Assembly: GCF_009389715.1 (NCBI RefSeq)
Contig: NC_052404.1
Location: forward strand, 10,362,480 to 10,426,479
Direction: 5' to 3'
Length of the DNA: 64,000 bases
Origin: Phoenix dactylifera
Lineage: Eukaryota; Streptophyta; Magnoliopsida; Arecales; Arecaceae
In this document: in pieces, positions 35,541 through 47,640 of the stretch
How positions within the stretch are numbered: the first letter of the stretch is position 1
How the letters are laid out: the number at the start of each line of letters is the position of its first letter
The notes under the pieces: model-generated
Databases searched by the model: none
What the model was told of the DNA's origin: nothing
What the model saw: the letters and a program-made list of their open reading frames with translations, nothing else
Program-made: the position numbers and the translations under genes

Positions 35541-38426
35541 ATGTTTTCGAATACCTCGGCGGACGAGGTGGTTGCCGCCCGTGGCATCGACCTCAACTCT
35601 GCCGCCACCGCGGTTGAGCACCAAGAACCCTCTTCGGCGTCGTCGTCTGTTCCCATCGTTGATGCCTCCGGTGGATCCGTTCCAGAAACCCTAACCGGGG
35701 CGGATGGTTCGAAAACATCGAGCGGTGGAGATAGAGATGGGGTTTTGGGTGGTGGAGACCAAGGTTTCTATCAGAGCGCGCAGGCGAAGGATTCCTTTGT
35801 GGATGCAAAACCTGATTTTGAGGGGGAAGGCAATGGTCGTGCTGGGAAAGGAGTACAGGAAGCCGATTCGCGACGTGCTGGTGAGGCTTTGATGGCAGAG
35901 ATGGATGTTGTTAAGAAAGATTTGGACTTGGCTGTTCCTTTTGTCGAGGCAGAGTGTCTGGATGGGAGTTCAGTAGAGGAAAATGCGGGAAGAAACGGTG
36001 GAATTGGAGACTGTGTTGCAGCTGATGTGGTTGTCGCGAAGGGTGTTAACGCAGCGGAAGCAAAGAGCCCAGAGGTGCCTCTGGTTGATGGGAAGGTGAA
36101 TGATAAGGATGTTGTTACGGCTGATGTAAGATTCGATGTGGTGATCGGTGATGAGAATGCTGAAGGGGATTCAAAGTTGGGAGTGGAAATTGGTGCATCT
36201 AAGGCGGTAGAGGTGGCCACTGCTTCTGCTTCTCTGTCCAATGTACTCGAAGATGCTTCTCCTGATAATAATGGCGGCTGCCAAAAGACTGAGGTGGTTC
36301 AAAGGTTGGAAGTTGACGAAAAGGTTCCTAAAGTGGAGGATAATATGGAAGGTTTTATTATGGACATGGGTACCTGTGGGGTCCAGAATGTGCAAGCCAG
36401 GGAACGAGAAATGTCAAAAAGCAGAGAGAAACAAAGGCAGCGAGCATCTGATGCAGAGAACAATCAGCATGTCATGTGTTACTATGCATTTCAAGATGAA
36501 AAGAAGGATGATTTTTGGGTTTCGGATATGGTCTGGGGTAAAGTGAGGGGCCACCCATGGTGGCCTGGACAGATCTTTGATCCCTCGGATGCATCAGAGA
36601 TGGCATTGAAGCATGAGAAGATGGACCACTATCTGGTAACATATTTTGGAGACAAAACTTTTGCTTGGTGTGATGAATCCCACCTGAAGCCTTTCCAGAC
36701 ATACTTCATGCAGATGGAAAAGCAAAGCAGTTTGGATGCCTTTGTGACTGCTGTTAATGATGCCCTGGGGGAAGTCTCAAAGCGGATAGAGTTGGGGATG
36801 ACTTGCCACTGTTTAACTGATGAAGCCTGTGCTGATATGAAGCACCAGAAGGTCGAGAATGCTGGGATACGGGAAGGGACATGTAGCCCTGCCATTGACA
36901 GTTCTTTGATTGCAAGCTCGTTTCAACCTGCTAAGTTCCTTGATTATATTCGAGCATTAGCTCAGTTCCCGAATGGAGGAGCTGATAGATTTGAGTTCCT
37001 GATAGCAAAGGCTCAGTTGAAGTCCTTTTATCGTTCTAAAGGTTACACTGAACTTCCTTTATTTGTTATTGGTGGAGGGCTGGAGAATGTTGTGGAAGCT
37101 TCACCAGCTAGGAAAAGAAAATTGGATAACGATGTTGCTGATTTCTCAGCTCCAGTTTCTTCATACTCTATTTCTGGGAAGGGAAAATCAAGAGGTAGAG
37201 GGAGACCTCCTAAGCAGAAAAATATTTTGGAGGATGGTAGAAAGCAGAAGAGCCTGTCTGAACTGATGGAAGAGAAAAATGTTCCTCATTATGGAGATAG
37301 TGGTAGATGCGGATCTGGAGCTAGAGCATCTTCACGTTCATCAGGTAGGAAACATAAAGTTGTTGATTCTGATTCTACCGGCCCTGGGAAGAGTAAGAAG
37401 AAAAGGCTCGACTCATTAGGGGATTTAGAAACAAAATCACGATCTCCAGCTCGTAAAAAATATTCCAAGGTTGGAGATTGCATGCGTCGAGTTGCTGACC
37501 TGATGACAGGATCACCCCCTATCCTTCTTAAGTGCAAGGGTGAAACATTCCAGAAGAGCCTGGCCAAGGTGAACGGTAGAGGAGGTGATGCTGTGAATGA
37601 CCCTCATACACATGTGGAGACTCGAAAAGTAAAAAGAGGTGCTTCAAAGGACATCCCCTCCCATAGTGAAATGCTGTCACAGCTCTGCTTGGCTGCTAGG
37701 GATCCCATACAGGAATACAGTTTTCTGTCCATGATAGTCAGTTTCTTCACTGATTTTAGGGACTCACTTGCGTCTATTTCTTTCAAAAATAAGAAGTTTG
37801 TGGAGGTGTTGGGGGCTAAAAGGGGTAGGAGAAAATCGACCAGCTCTATGTCAGCCTCTTCGGAGATGTCCCAGCCTGACTTTGTGCAGGATTCTTATTG
37901 GCCCGATATTGTATTTAGAGAAATGCCTGAAAAAGAACTGGTATCTAGTGACCGGAAAAGAAAACGAGAATCTCAGATGAAGAGGCAAAAGAAAAAGAAG
38001 CCTGCAGAGGAGATATCATTCTCTGTTCCCTGTCCTGTGTTGGACACTCCGCAACATTTGCAAGTCGGTTCTGCAAGCATTGACAATGGACAAGAAGTGG
38101 CAGCTGAAAGACCAATGAACAATTCGGAGGAAATTATTGAGGAGTGCATGCCCACTGCACTGGTTTTGAATTTTAATGAGTCGAATGCGCTTCCTTCTGA
38201 AAGTGACCTCATCAGTATTTTTGGTCGCTATGGACCTCTCAGGGAAGCAGAGATTGAAGTTCTGAAAAAGGCAAACTGTGCTAAAGTTGTCTTCAAGAGG
38301 CGTGCTGATGCAGAAGTAGCTTTCAATAGTGCAGGAAAATCCAGCATCTTTGGGCCGGCACATGTCAGCTATCGGCTTAGGTACTTGCCATCAATGCCAA
38401 AAACATCCCCAAATAGCACTCCATAA
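35541..38426 (+). CDS. PWWP-domain protein with C-terminal RRM-like domain (PDP-type)
   Basis: A single long exon encodes 961 aa from the first in-frame ATG at 35541. The N-terminal 300 residues are acidic and low-complexity. The PWWP domain lies at about 327-390 with HPWWPG at 338-343 and the following DHYLVTYFGDKTFAWC strands. Basic nuclear-localisation stretches and an AT-hook-like GRGRPPKQK (about 551) follow. A C-terminal RRM-like fold spans about 870-950 (LVLNFNESNALPSESDLISIFGRYGPL). PWWP reads methylated histone H3 tails on DNA. Arabidopsis PDP proteins with this layout work with MSI-type proteins and PRC2. The frame ends at TAA (38424-38426). The same frame reopens directly after it for 38 codons across a good intron to a TGA at 38632-38634, so the C-terminus may be truncated by a nonsense change. 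Confidence 0.92.
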   Translation: MFSNTSADEVVAARGIDLNSAATAVEHQEPSSASSSVPIVDASGGSVPETLTGADGSKTSSGGDRDGVLGGGDQGFYQSAQAKDSFVDAKPDFEGEGNGRAGKGVQEADSRRAGEALMAEMDVVKKDLDLAVPFVEAECLDGSSVEENAGRNGGIGDCVAADVVVAKGVNAAEAKSPEVPLVDGKVNDKDVVTADVRFDVVIGDENAEGDSKLGVEIGASKAVEVATASASLSNVLEDASPDNNGGCQKTEVVQRLEVDEKVPKVEDNMEGFIMDMGTCGVQNVQAREREMSKSREKQRQRASDAENNQHVMCYYAFQDEKKDDFWVSDMVWGKVRGHPWWPGQIFDPSDASEMALKHEKMDHYLVTYFGDKTFAWCDESHLKPFQTYFMQMEKQSSLDAFVTAVNDALGEVSKRIELGMTCHCLTDEACADMKHQKVENAGIREGTCSPAIDSSLIASSFQPAKFLDYIRALAQFPNGGADRFEFLIAKAQLKSFYRSKGYTELPLFVIGGGLENVVEASPARKRKLDNDVADFSAPVSSYSISGKGKSRGRGRPPKQKNILEDGRKQKSLSELMEEKNVPHYGDSGRCGSGARASSRSSGRKHKVVDSDSTGPGKSKKKRLDSLGDLETKSRSPARKKYSKVGDCMRRVADLMTGSPPILLKCKGETFQKSLAKVNGRGGDAVNDPHTHVETRKVKRGASKDIPSHSEMLSQLCLAARDPIQEYSFLSMIVSFFTDFRDSLASISFKNKKFVEVLGAKRGRRKSTSSMSASSEMSQPDFVQDSYWPDIVFREMPEKELVSSDRKRKRESQMKRQKKKKPAEEISFSVPCPVLDTPQHLQVGSASIDNGQEVAAERPMNNSEEIIEECMPTALVLNFNESNALPSESDLISIFGRYGPLREAEIEVLKKANCAKVVFKRRADAEVAFNSAGKSSIFGPAHVSYRLRYLPSMPKTSPNSTP

Positions 38427-38634
38427 GGCAAAAAAGATGCCTCACCCGTTGAAGGTGTCAGTCTAGAAGTTTCAGGTATGTCCATCTCATGTCTCAGTTG
38501 CTTTTTACTGGGAATATAAATTAACCTCATAAAATTTATGCTCATCAGAATGTTATTTTGTTTCAGGTCAAGAAGATTCCATGGTGGTTGATGACATGCA
38601 TGTTGAACTGCAGGGCAATGGAATGTCTGAGTGA
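38427..38634 (+). pseudogene. Possible lost C-terminal tail of the PWWP protein
   Basis: Directly after the TAA the same frame stays open (GKKDASPVEGVSLEVS) to a donor CAG/GTATGT at 38475/38476. The acceptor TTTCAG at 38561-38566 then continues it in phase through QEDSMVVDDMHVELQGN to a TGA at 38632-38634. An acidic tail spliced in exact phase is unlikely by chance. Either the TAA is a recent nonsense change or sequence error, or the region is used in an alternative transcript. Homologue comparison would decide. Confidence 0.62.
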
Positions 38635-40855
38635 GCTGTTGAAACTTGGTGGGGAAACTGCTAGGATTATGGTCAAAATGTTTTTCTGCTTTATAGAGTG
38701 ACAACAATTAACTTGTTTTTTGGTCTAAGAATACTTTTGTGCTTTAAGGGTAATACAGGTGTTTATTTTGTATAGATGTAAACTGATCTTTTCATTTATA
38801 AGATTTACCTTTCTCGACTTGCCAAGTTTTGAAAATGTTACTTTCTGCCAGTGCTTCTCTGAACCTTGATTTCTGTACTTGAAGGTGAGCATTGATTGAA
38901 GAAGTTGAATGCTACTCTGAAGGTGCAAGGTGTAGGAACTAAAGTAATCCAACTCTTGATGGAAAATTATAGTATTAGTTCATTGGTCGACTCTGTTTTA
39001 TGTTCAGATATTTACATCTTGACTGAAGTTGTATGGTTTTAATTCTAGTTAAAGGATATCAAAGGCTGTCTTGAAGGATTTTCTTTGGTTTTCATGTCAA
39101 TATGTGAAACTATGATCAGGAATTAGGATTGCGGGGAACCTGTATCTTTATGGCTTGTACATGTTTCCGGCCATCATTGTGGTTTATTTTAATCATCTTT
39201 AGCATTTTACTGTGGACTATATTGCTTGAAGGAGTTGAGTTTTGCCGTCAAAGCTGAGCAACTTGAACCCATTTTTACATAGTAGCTGCTCAAGGTACTT
39301 GACCCCATTGGTGCATTTAAGTACACCTTGGATGCATGACTGTAGTTTTTTGCGGACCTATGCTATTGAATCAATAGCCTAGGTGCAAAGTTTTGCACAA
39401 TTTACTAGCCTATGGTTCTCACGGGACAAATTGTACTTGGCTAATTTCTTATGATGATTAATCTTTTGTGGTTGGTTGCTGAAATATTTTCTTGTTAGTA
39501 AAGATACATTTTGTTTATTATATTACATTAGAGATATTTGTAGGTTGTCTTATATGTTTACGTTTGTTAATTTGAAAAAAAAAGAGAATGATTGATGTCA
39601 AATGCTCTTTGAAGAAGTATAATGTAGCCTCTTATCTTTGTTCTGAGGGCTTGTTTGGTATTGCATTTACAATTTTACAAGGGTAAGTCAGCACTTGGAT
39701 AGAATCGTTTTTAAAATGTAACACTTCTTTGCATATTTGTCATTTGGGAAAAGCATAATGTCAAAGCATTTTCTAATAACAGAGTGGAGAAAGAAAGATA
39801 TAAAGCATTGGAAAAGAAAAGGTGCAACAAGTTGATTTTGTGTCTCACATAAGTTAGATATGGTCATATGGATTTTAGCACATACACAGAAACAAAGCAA
39901 TATCAAGTCTAATTGATTAAGATAATGGTGATCCTATTCTGTTGCTATCAATTTGTTTATTCTTCAGTCTACATTAAGGACTGGGATCCTAGCCACATGT
40001 TCAAGCTATAGGTTCAAGTTGAGTTTGTGATGAGTCAGATTTTATTTGGGTTTACTTGATTCGATTGTTCCTCCATGCTTTTGCCTTTGAGTGAATCAAG
40101 CTCGATATGTTCCAGAAATGATATACTAGTTTATAAGTGTAAGTCAAATGTTTCCCTTCTAAAATAAACTATAAAACTTCTCCTGAAAGCTGTTTTTTTG
40201 GCTTGTGCTTGCTAATCACTTTTGAACATAGCCAAAGACACTTTTCTACAAAAGTTGTTTGTGGTTTTAAAAGTTATGTAGAGGGCTTTTTTTTTTGAAA
40301 AGAAAAATGCCAAATGTGCTTGACTTTATCCAAGTGATGTTGTTTATTGCTTGTAAAATATGGTGGTTATTTGTGTTGTCATGAAGTGTATCATATTTTT
40401 GCCTTTTTATGTACTCGTGAATATGTTTGGTGAGGAGATTGTTTATGAATTTTTTGTAGCTTGTGCCCTGTTGTTGATTATTTTAATGATTTTCATTGAG
40501 CATGGCTTTTCTTTGTCCCTGTCCTGATTGAAAGGTTTTATACTTTGTGGACTTTTTGTAAAGATATGTTTTCAAATTCCCCAATGAATTTGAGGCAGAA
40601 AATCTATAACGTATAACCATGTTGCATTTTGGTTAATTATGCCTGTTTGGAGGCCATATCCTGCACCAACCTAGATCCTGACCTCATCTATGGTGTTTGT
40701 CATGCAAGTGCTTCATTTTCTATATAATTGTACGTGCATGTATGTGCACATGCAACATACACACATATTGTATGTATGAATGAGCAAATGCATATGTATA
40801 TCTGCATGCAATGGTTTTCATGTTTGTCGGGTACAACTAGCAGAGTTATGTCATG

Positions 40856-41067
40856 GTACCAAACACATGGTGGGCCATTCAGAATGGTTATCTGCATCTG
40901 TTGCATACAGCGGTCACTAGATGAATGGTTTTCCCAAATAATGCAAACGATTTGTTTCATTATGTCATGGTATCAAAACACATGGTGGGCCACTCGAAAT
41001 GTTAATCTGCACTCTGCATCTAGTGATCGCAAGATGAATAGTTTTCCTGAACAATGTAAATAATTTG
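40856..41067. repeat. 104-bp imperfect tandem duplication
   Basis: Two adjacent copies start with TTATGTCATGGTA at 40856 and 40960. They share CACATGGTGGGCCA, TCTGCATCT and AGATGAATGGTTTTCC-like blocks with scattered differences, so this is an older duplication than those at 3878 and 31364. Confidence 0.85.
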
Positions 41068-41742
41068 TTTTGTTTTGTCTATGGTTGGGACAAAGTTTAA
41101 TCTGCTTGAATTTTGTTCAGGCGTCACTGCTTCATTTAAGCCCTGGAACATTAAACCTGTCTGTCCTTGTTTATTGTTGCTGTGCAGTAATTTTGATCAT
41201 CATATTGTGCTCAAGTAACAAGATTATTTTGGGATGATCATTACTTAAGACTATATAGGACTAGCTATATGTATGAAATATTTGGCCAAACCATACTTTA
41301 TGATGTCAGGCTTTGTTGTTTTTATGCTTATGCATTTACTTTCTACTTTCAATTCAAAAGTTCCCTTGAAAACGAATATGCATGTCTTCCTGATGTGGAA
41401 GATTACATCGCTCTTTGCTCCGACCCTCAAGTATCGTTCAACTATTGATTTGCTGGTGTGTATAGTAATTTTGTTAGTAAAAATTCAATGCTTTGTGTGG
41501 AATGATCTTGAATTGAGATGGTAAGATGTTGTTTGGCGTGTTGGATTTAGTTTTTTAACTGATTTAGCACAGTTAGCATTGGTCTTTGCAACTCGATGAC
41601 CGGTAATGGAATTCTACAATTTTTAGTGGCTCAGGAGGTTTTGCAAGAACCTTGATTGTGTTTCTCTGCAGGTTGTAACATAAGAGTACATCACTCATCA
41701 AAATAAAAGATTATATATGTATATGTATACTATATGTGTCTC

Positions 41743-41761
41743 TGTGTGTGTGTGTGTGTGT
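41743..41761. repeat. (TG)n microsatellite
   Basis: About nine uninterrupted TG units, preceded by an alternating TATATGTATATGTATAC stretch. Confidence 0.9.
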
Positions 41762-42612
41762 AATTTTAAGTTTGAAGTAGTCCTGGCATGCCGGGCACTG
41801 GTTCTAGTTCAAGCATTAAGATACTCATTTTTCACGAAAATCTTATGTTTGAACTAGTTCTGAAACGTTGCTTGTTATGATTTTCTCATATTGAGGTGGG
41901 CATAAATGCATTTTGTGATAGCAGAAGGTACAAATTAACAATATTATATTTGTTTATGGGGTTATATGTTATAATTAAGGGAGGATTTTATTTGAAAGAA
42001 CACATAAAACTGACATTATCACATTATTTTCTTTTTATATTTCGTTCAAACAAGCAGTGGTGGTTAATTTCAAGTAAAACATGGGCAAAATAAAGGCCTT
42101 TTGGTTGCTACATGCACTGTACAAATATGATAAGCAAATTGCTGCAGAAAGATTATGGTATATGACTAATGTTGATCTGATTTACTGGTAATCAATTTAG
42201 ATTTTTCATCACCGATATATATAATGATGCAGCGATATGCCTCTAAACCATTAGATTTTGCCATGATAATTTTTCATATCAAAATATCAGTATTGATGCT
42301 AAGTAACCGTGTCAATAGAATTTGTTATTTTTTATTCTTTTCTTTCCCATTACTCCGTGGCGATAAGTTTTCTTTCCGTTTTATATATCCCTTGGGACTG
42401 GGCTAAGTTGGGCTGAGATTGACAACTTGGTCTTGGTGTGGACCTTTCAGCAGGCCATCCATCCTGATCCATACTTCTTCCAATACTTATGCAGCTGCCT
42501 GGGAGAAGAAATCCATCCTTTTAATCATTGGGCTACCCAATTACCAAAGAAGCACCGCAGGTCAGCTGAGGTTTATTTGTGGGGCATGACGATTCCAGGA
42601 TCTTACAACTTA

Positions 42613-42645
42613 GTTATAAACTTTAGTTATAACTAAAGCTATAAC
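42613..42645. repeat. 33-bp near-perfect palindrome
   Basis: GTTATAAACTTTAGTT followed by its near-exact inverse, centred at about 42629. It could extrude as a cruciform or be a decayed MITE junction. No flanking duplication found. Confidence 0.75.
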
Positions 42646-43009
42646 ATTTAAGCTTATATCTTTACAACAACATCATTGAATTTAGTTATAAGCTTTGCAC
42701 AACCAACAAAAACTTTCCATGTGCAAGTCTCAGAATTTCCTGCGATTAAGGTCACAAAGGATTCTCATATATATATGGATGGGCTTCCCTCCCTTGATCA
42801 CAGGAATCCATCGAGCATCTCGGTTCATAGATGGCATTCTACATGTGTATCCTCTCAATCACTTGGATACTCGTAGTTCCTATATATTTACAGCATACAA
42901 GTCACGACAGTCTTTGAGTTATATCTTTACAACATAATGGTGAGTGATTGCCTTCATCTTAATTATAAAGCTTTTCAACTTGCAGAAGGGAAGCCCATGA
43001 CATATCATA

Positions 43010-43130
43010 GCAGGAATGGTGGAGAACTGCAGGAGAGTACAAGCTGATTTGGAAATGAGATCGAGGGTCATATTCTAGCAACAAAGTAGCCAACTGGGCG
43101 GCACATCTTGTATTATTAAAAAAATAAATT
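43010..43130 (+). mobile_element. Possible LINE RNase H tail
   Basis: A short frame reads NKVANWAAHLVLL, resembling the conserved N-x-x-A-H/D-xxA block at the end of plant LINE RNase H domains. Too short for certainty. Confidence 0.35.
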
Positions 43131-44437
43131 GTGGCACATCCTAAAAGAAACTAAATCAGATCTTGTTTACTGACAAGCAGGTTGGGTTGGATTCAGCTCA
43201 ATTCACATGGAAACAGCATGGGGATGATCTAAACTGCATCCCCAACCCCTTCCATCCGTAGGCATTCGGCCAATCCCATTCTCTCTCTCTCTCTCATTCA
43301 ACTTCAAGCAAAGTTGGCACATGGAAAAGAATCTAATCTTGCGAGTTGGCTAGGAATCACAGGGACATCGTGATCAACAGTAACCTTGGTTATGTGCTCA
43401 AACCTAGGGAATCTAGCTGGCGACAGTGGCACCTATAGCTGGAAGGAGGCATGTATCAACAGTCACCAAAGTAAGGAGCCTGAGGCTCTAAAATGCCGGC
43501 AGATGGCTCGAGGCCCACCATGCATGGCTCCCACTTCAGTTGGTGAGTGACAGAATCACCAGTTCTCATGGTGGACAACTGATGATGTCGAATGCTACTA
43601 TTAGGGTCTGTGCTTCATGGACATGGAGCTGGCATTGTAGGAGAAAGGACTGCTCTTTTTTTATTTTGAGCATTTCAAGTTGGAGGAACCACGCCAAAAC
43701 CAGCAGTGTCCTTCACATTGTTGGGATTCAGGCCATGACGTGTTGGGATAAGCGAATTCATGGAACTAGGGGCTCTCAGTGGGTGTTGGTTGTAAAATGG
43801 AAGGCACGGTCTCCTGTCGTTCTTCCATGATTAAGTTTTGCAAGGCCGTTGGGTCGGATCGATGCAAATTTCAGCTCTTAATCCCTCGGCGGGTTCTTTT
43901 ATTTTCGTCAGAGTGTTGTTTTAATTCTAAGAGAAGTATATCCAACCTCGTCAGACTGTTTTTTTTTTTTCTTTTTGAGAGAGAAAGAAACATGGCAAAG
44001 TTCACTAAGAAGTAATTTCAACTATGTGGGAAGTCAGTTTTTTTTTTTTTTTTTTTTTTAAAAAAAAGGTTATCCCAAAGTGACTTGAAATGACCTAAAG
44101 CAAGTTCACTAAGAAAAACTTTTGAGTTAAAAAAATTGTGAGAAGCTTATTCCTATTGTCCATATCAGATAATTAAGTTCTTGTCCATCCATTTGCAGGC
44201 AACCAAGCATGCCCTGATATAAATTAAGCACAAACTAGATTGGTTTAGGGTCTTCTCACTCCCTGTTTGCTTCTAGAGGTGGCTAGCTAATTGGCTCATG
44301 CCCATATCTCAGTTCATGCACGGTGGCAGTTGCGTGACTGAGTTCAGGTTGTTGATCCAAATTAATAATCCTGCACACAGGATTCTATTCTATTTAGAAT
44401 GGATTCTTCCGCTTTAACCAAACAAGAGCACAAGACT

Positions 44438-44491
44438 AGCTAGCTAGCTTTTTCTTTTTCTTTTTTTTTTGGTGAAAAGCTAGCTAGCTTT
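44438..44491. repeat. CTAGCTAGCT inverted repeat around a T-rich loop
   Basis: Two CTAGCTAGCT-containing arms with a stem of about 15 bp surround a pyrimidine-rich loop. Could form a small hairpin; no function assigned. Confidence 0.6.
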
Positions 44492-45536
44492 CAAGCCATA
44501 GGAGAATACCCTAACAATTGGATGTTCCATGACATATGATCTGAAGAAGATCGTACAGCACACACATGCTAATGAAGAGTCCCACAAGAAACCTTTCCAG
44601 CCCAATCACGACCCAGGAATGTTCATTGTTTGCCATCTTTTGGCTTCTCAAATACTCGAGTTCAAAGCTCGACGAATGGAACCAAGCCACAGGCATGGTT
44701 ACTTAAATCATGATACGTAACATGCATGGCTTTTTGAGTTGGTTCCAGCCCAGCTTCATAACGACCAAACCTTTGCGCTTAAATATGAAGTACGACGCTG
44801 ACTCATTCACAATCCAAACAACTAGATCGATCCTGCTCCCAGTTTCCTGCCATTAAAGAACGCCAGTCTGATCGGAAAGAAATAATAAAGAAAGACGGAT
44901 ATATAAGCACAACCAGATCTACCATTCATGGCACATGTCGCGCAAGTGCTCGCACAATCGCAGAGATCACACAGCATTTTATTTTATTATCTTATATTAC
45001 AAGACCATCTAAATTCAACCGCGACCCCTCCAAGGAGTTGGTGTTCATTTATGTGCCTTCTTTACTGCGTCTTTTATTATGAAAGCATCACTCTATCCCA
45101 AACAGGCACGCACATCTCAAAAGCTTCGCCATGGGATTCGGAAAGAATCCTCGACACAAGGAAAGAAAGGCAGAGCCCATGGCGTGGCCATCATTTCATG
45201 TCCGCCGGCCAGCTCACCTCCCCGCGGCCCAACCTCCAACCTTCTTCCACCCACCCACGAGGAATAAAGATATCATAACAGAGGACATATCTACGTATAG
45301 CAATCTCATTATTTTTAGACAAAGAACATCACATAACATAAAGGCTGGCTTTTGGTCCATAGCCTTCCAAAAGGCACTGCGACCTGCAGCTGTCTCCTCT
45401 GGCCTCTATTTTATCATCTGAGCCAGCTCAAGTCTCTGGGCTTCCAGCTAACTAACAGCCATGCAAAGGTCCCGGTCTTCCTCTCTTTCCTCTCAGTCGG
45501 ACCTTACAAACTGACCACTCCCTCACATAATAAACC

Positions 45537-45540
<4 letters not shown>

Positions 45541-45572
<32 letters not shown>
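45541..45572. repeat. (GT)16 microsatellite
   Basis: 32 bp of uninterrupted GT in intergenic DNA. A likely polymorphic marker. Confidence 0.96.
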
Positions 45573-45574
<2 letters not shown>

Positions 45575-47277
45575 GTTTTGTTGCTTCCCACGTTAAAACC
45601 ACTACGAGGGCTGGCGTTAGGGAGGAAAACAAATGGGATTCCCCTGCGTGGGACTGCATGTGGCCCGCTCGAGCTTAGCTAGCTGTTAGATTTGGCCACT
45701 TATAACTGATAGTTATTCCTACATAATAACTGATAGCTCTTGGTGGAGATAATGTTTGTCTGCACGCTGCATAGTTGTATGCAAACTTGGTCGTATATGC
45801 TTGTCAATGTTTTTCTTTCGTTTATTTATTGTTTCGGATGATTGAGGTTTCCAAAGAAATTGTTTTGGGGTGGTGTTCGGCGGAGGTGGTGTTGCAATTA
45901 TCAATTCGCTTGCACAGGGATCGTGGGACCATTTGATCCCATGTTGGAAAGGTTGCGGTGGTCTCATGGTTGAGAAAGAAATCCTGCCTTCTTTCGTGTA
46001 AATCCACCCTTGAATCACCCACCATATGGATCTCAACGCACTTTAAACTTGATCATTCATCCATCTGCACAGATTTTGAAGCAATCAGTGGATGATGGAA
46101 TGGTGAATTCATAGAAAGAAAGATGAATTTTTGTTCTGCAACAAAAATGCACCCCCGACCGGTTGGTGAAAGGGTACCTTGAAGTGGATTAGCTGCTATA
46201 TATATTGATAGGCCAAATATGTTGCTAAAAGTGATCAATTTGGATTTCATAATACTCTAAACTTTCAACAGTGAAATGGTATAAAAGGGCATGGTAGAAA
46301 TTTCCACCACATATGGTTTAGTACAAAACTATGAACCCCGTACCTTAGTTGCATTATCAACTTTATGAATTATAAACCAATTATTATATGTTGATGTACA
46401 GATACTACATAATAAAAAGGAATATTATGATTTAGAGTTCCATATTCTCTATTTGATAAAAGGATGTCCCAAAAAGTTCTTCTCCTTCTGATCAAGGGAG
46501 AGAAATGAGAACTCTGCCTTAATTAAAGAGGCATGGAATTTATTATACAAAAGCACAACCAACTAATTTCTTTTACATGACCACGGTTTTTCTTCTTTTT
46601 TTTTTTTACTGAAATTTTACATATATTACAGTTGTTTGTATGTTTTTATTTTCTCATGATAAAATATCACTATTAGATGCTTCAAATACAATGCTCTTAA
46701 ACTGTCCTAAACATAATAATTTTGGTGTTGCAACCAGCATGGCTAATAAATTAAATAGTAAGGCAAATAGTGCGGCTGGTAAGGTTGCATTTTTTGTCGC
46801 CCATCATTCTGATGAGGATTTTTATTGGAGCTTTTTAGTGAGCTATTATTATTTAATTTTGTTGGCCGTATTTATATTTGTTGTGTGTAAATACAGTTGT
46901 ATTAAAATAAATAAATAAATAAATTATAACTGAATCAGAAATTTTATTTCCTCGCATCCAACGAGAAAAGTTAACGCCGTCATGAGATCCTGCATGCAGG
47001 GGGCTCTGCATTTATAGAACCGTTGGTGGCGACAACGTTTCCATATGGAAAACGACGGCCGTCGCCCCAAGAACTCTAACGTCCATTTTTCTTACGTAAC
47101 GCTATGAGACAAGGAGGATAATGACAAAAAGAATATAGAATCCTTGTATTTTCCACGCCAGCGTATTCCCACCGGCCTACCAAATACTGCACCGACCTAA
47201 GATCGATTCCTGCCGTCAGATATGAACTTACGAAGCATATCCTACGGCAGATCACGATGCACACGACTTCAGATGCT

Positions 47278-47285
47278 CACGTGTC
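47278..47285 (+). promoter_or_regulatory. G-box/ABRE CACGTGTC upstream of RRM gene
   Basis: CACGTGTC lies about 360 bp upstream of the start codon and 225 bp upstream of the TATA box. It is the core bound by ABF/bZIP factors. A relative of this gene, ARP1 of Arabidopsis, is named for ABA regulation, so the site is of interest but unproven. Confidence 0.5.
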
Positions 47286-47502
47286 ATATGGACGAACCGA
47301 CTGAGTATGAAAAGGAGGGGCACTCACGTTGATGGCAAGGCCGAGCCAAGCTGTTCTCCCTTGCTATGTCTGTCTTTTTTTCCACTTCCTTTTTTTTCAT
47401 CATATGACGCGTATACTAAGTTCTTTCCAATTACACTCCCAAAGCTGTAACAGCTGCACACCCTGTCCCCATTCGATCCCCTCCTTTGCCTACCACCTTC
47501 CT

Positions 47503-47509
47503 TATATAT
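47503..47509 (+). promoter_or_regulatory. Candidate TATA box of RRM gene
   Basis: TATATAT within CCTTATATATCGGCC, 132 bp upstream of the ATG. Transcription from about 47535 would give a leader of about 105 nt rich in CT and GA. Confidence 0.6.
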
Positions 47510-47640
47510 CGGCCTCCCTTCTCACCAACCTCTCATGTTCCTCCCCCTCTGCCCTCCTCTCTCTGTAACTAGAAAGGATCAAAAAGAGTGAGAGAGAGGT
47601 TGACAAGAAGGAGGGTTGGTTGAAGAAGAGAGATACAGAG

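Larger units (their letters stand above)
38640..47270. other. Gene-poor intergenic stretch of about 8.6 kb
   Basis: Past the PWWP 3' UTR no coding frame resembles a known family. Visible structure: a 104-bp tandem duplication (40856), a TG repeat (41743), a 33-bp palindrome (42613), a possible LINE tail (43010), T runs (43961, 44038), a CTAGCTAGCT hairpin (44440) and a GT16 repeat (45541). The remainder is AT-rich without bounded elements that I could see. Confidence 0.5.

Noticed and set aside
36241-36546. 101-aa frame within the PWWP exon
   Set aside because: Alternative frame of a clearly coding exon.
40728-41063. 111-aa frame in the gene-poor region
   Set aside because: Produced by the 104-bp tandem duplication and CA/TG-rich DNA; no family resemblance.
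46640-46918. 92-aa frame with hydrophobic C-terminus
   Set aside because: AT-rich DNA, no homology recognised, no splice or promoter context; chance frame likely.
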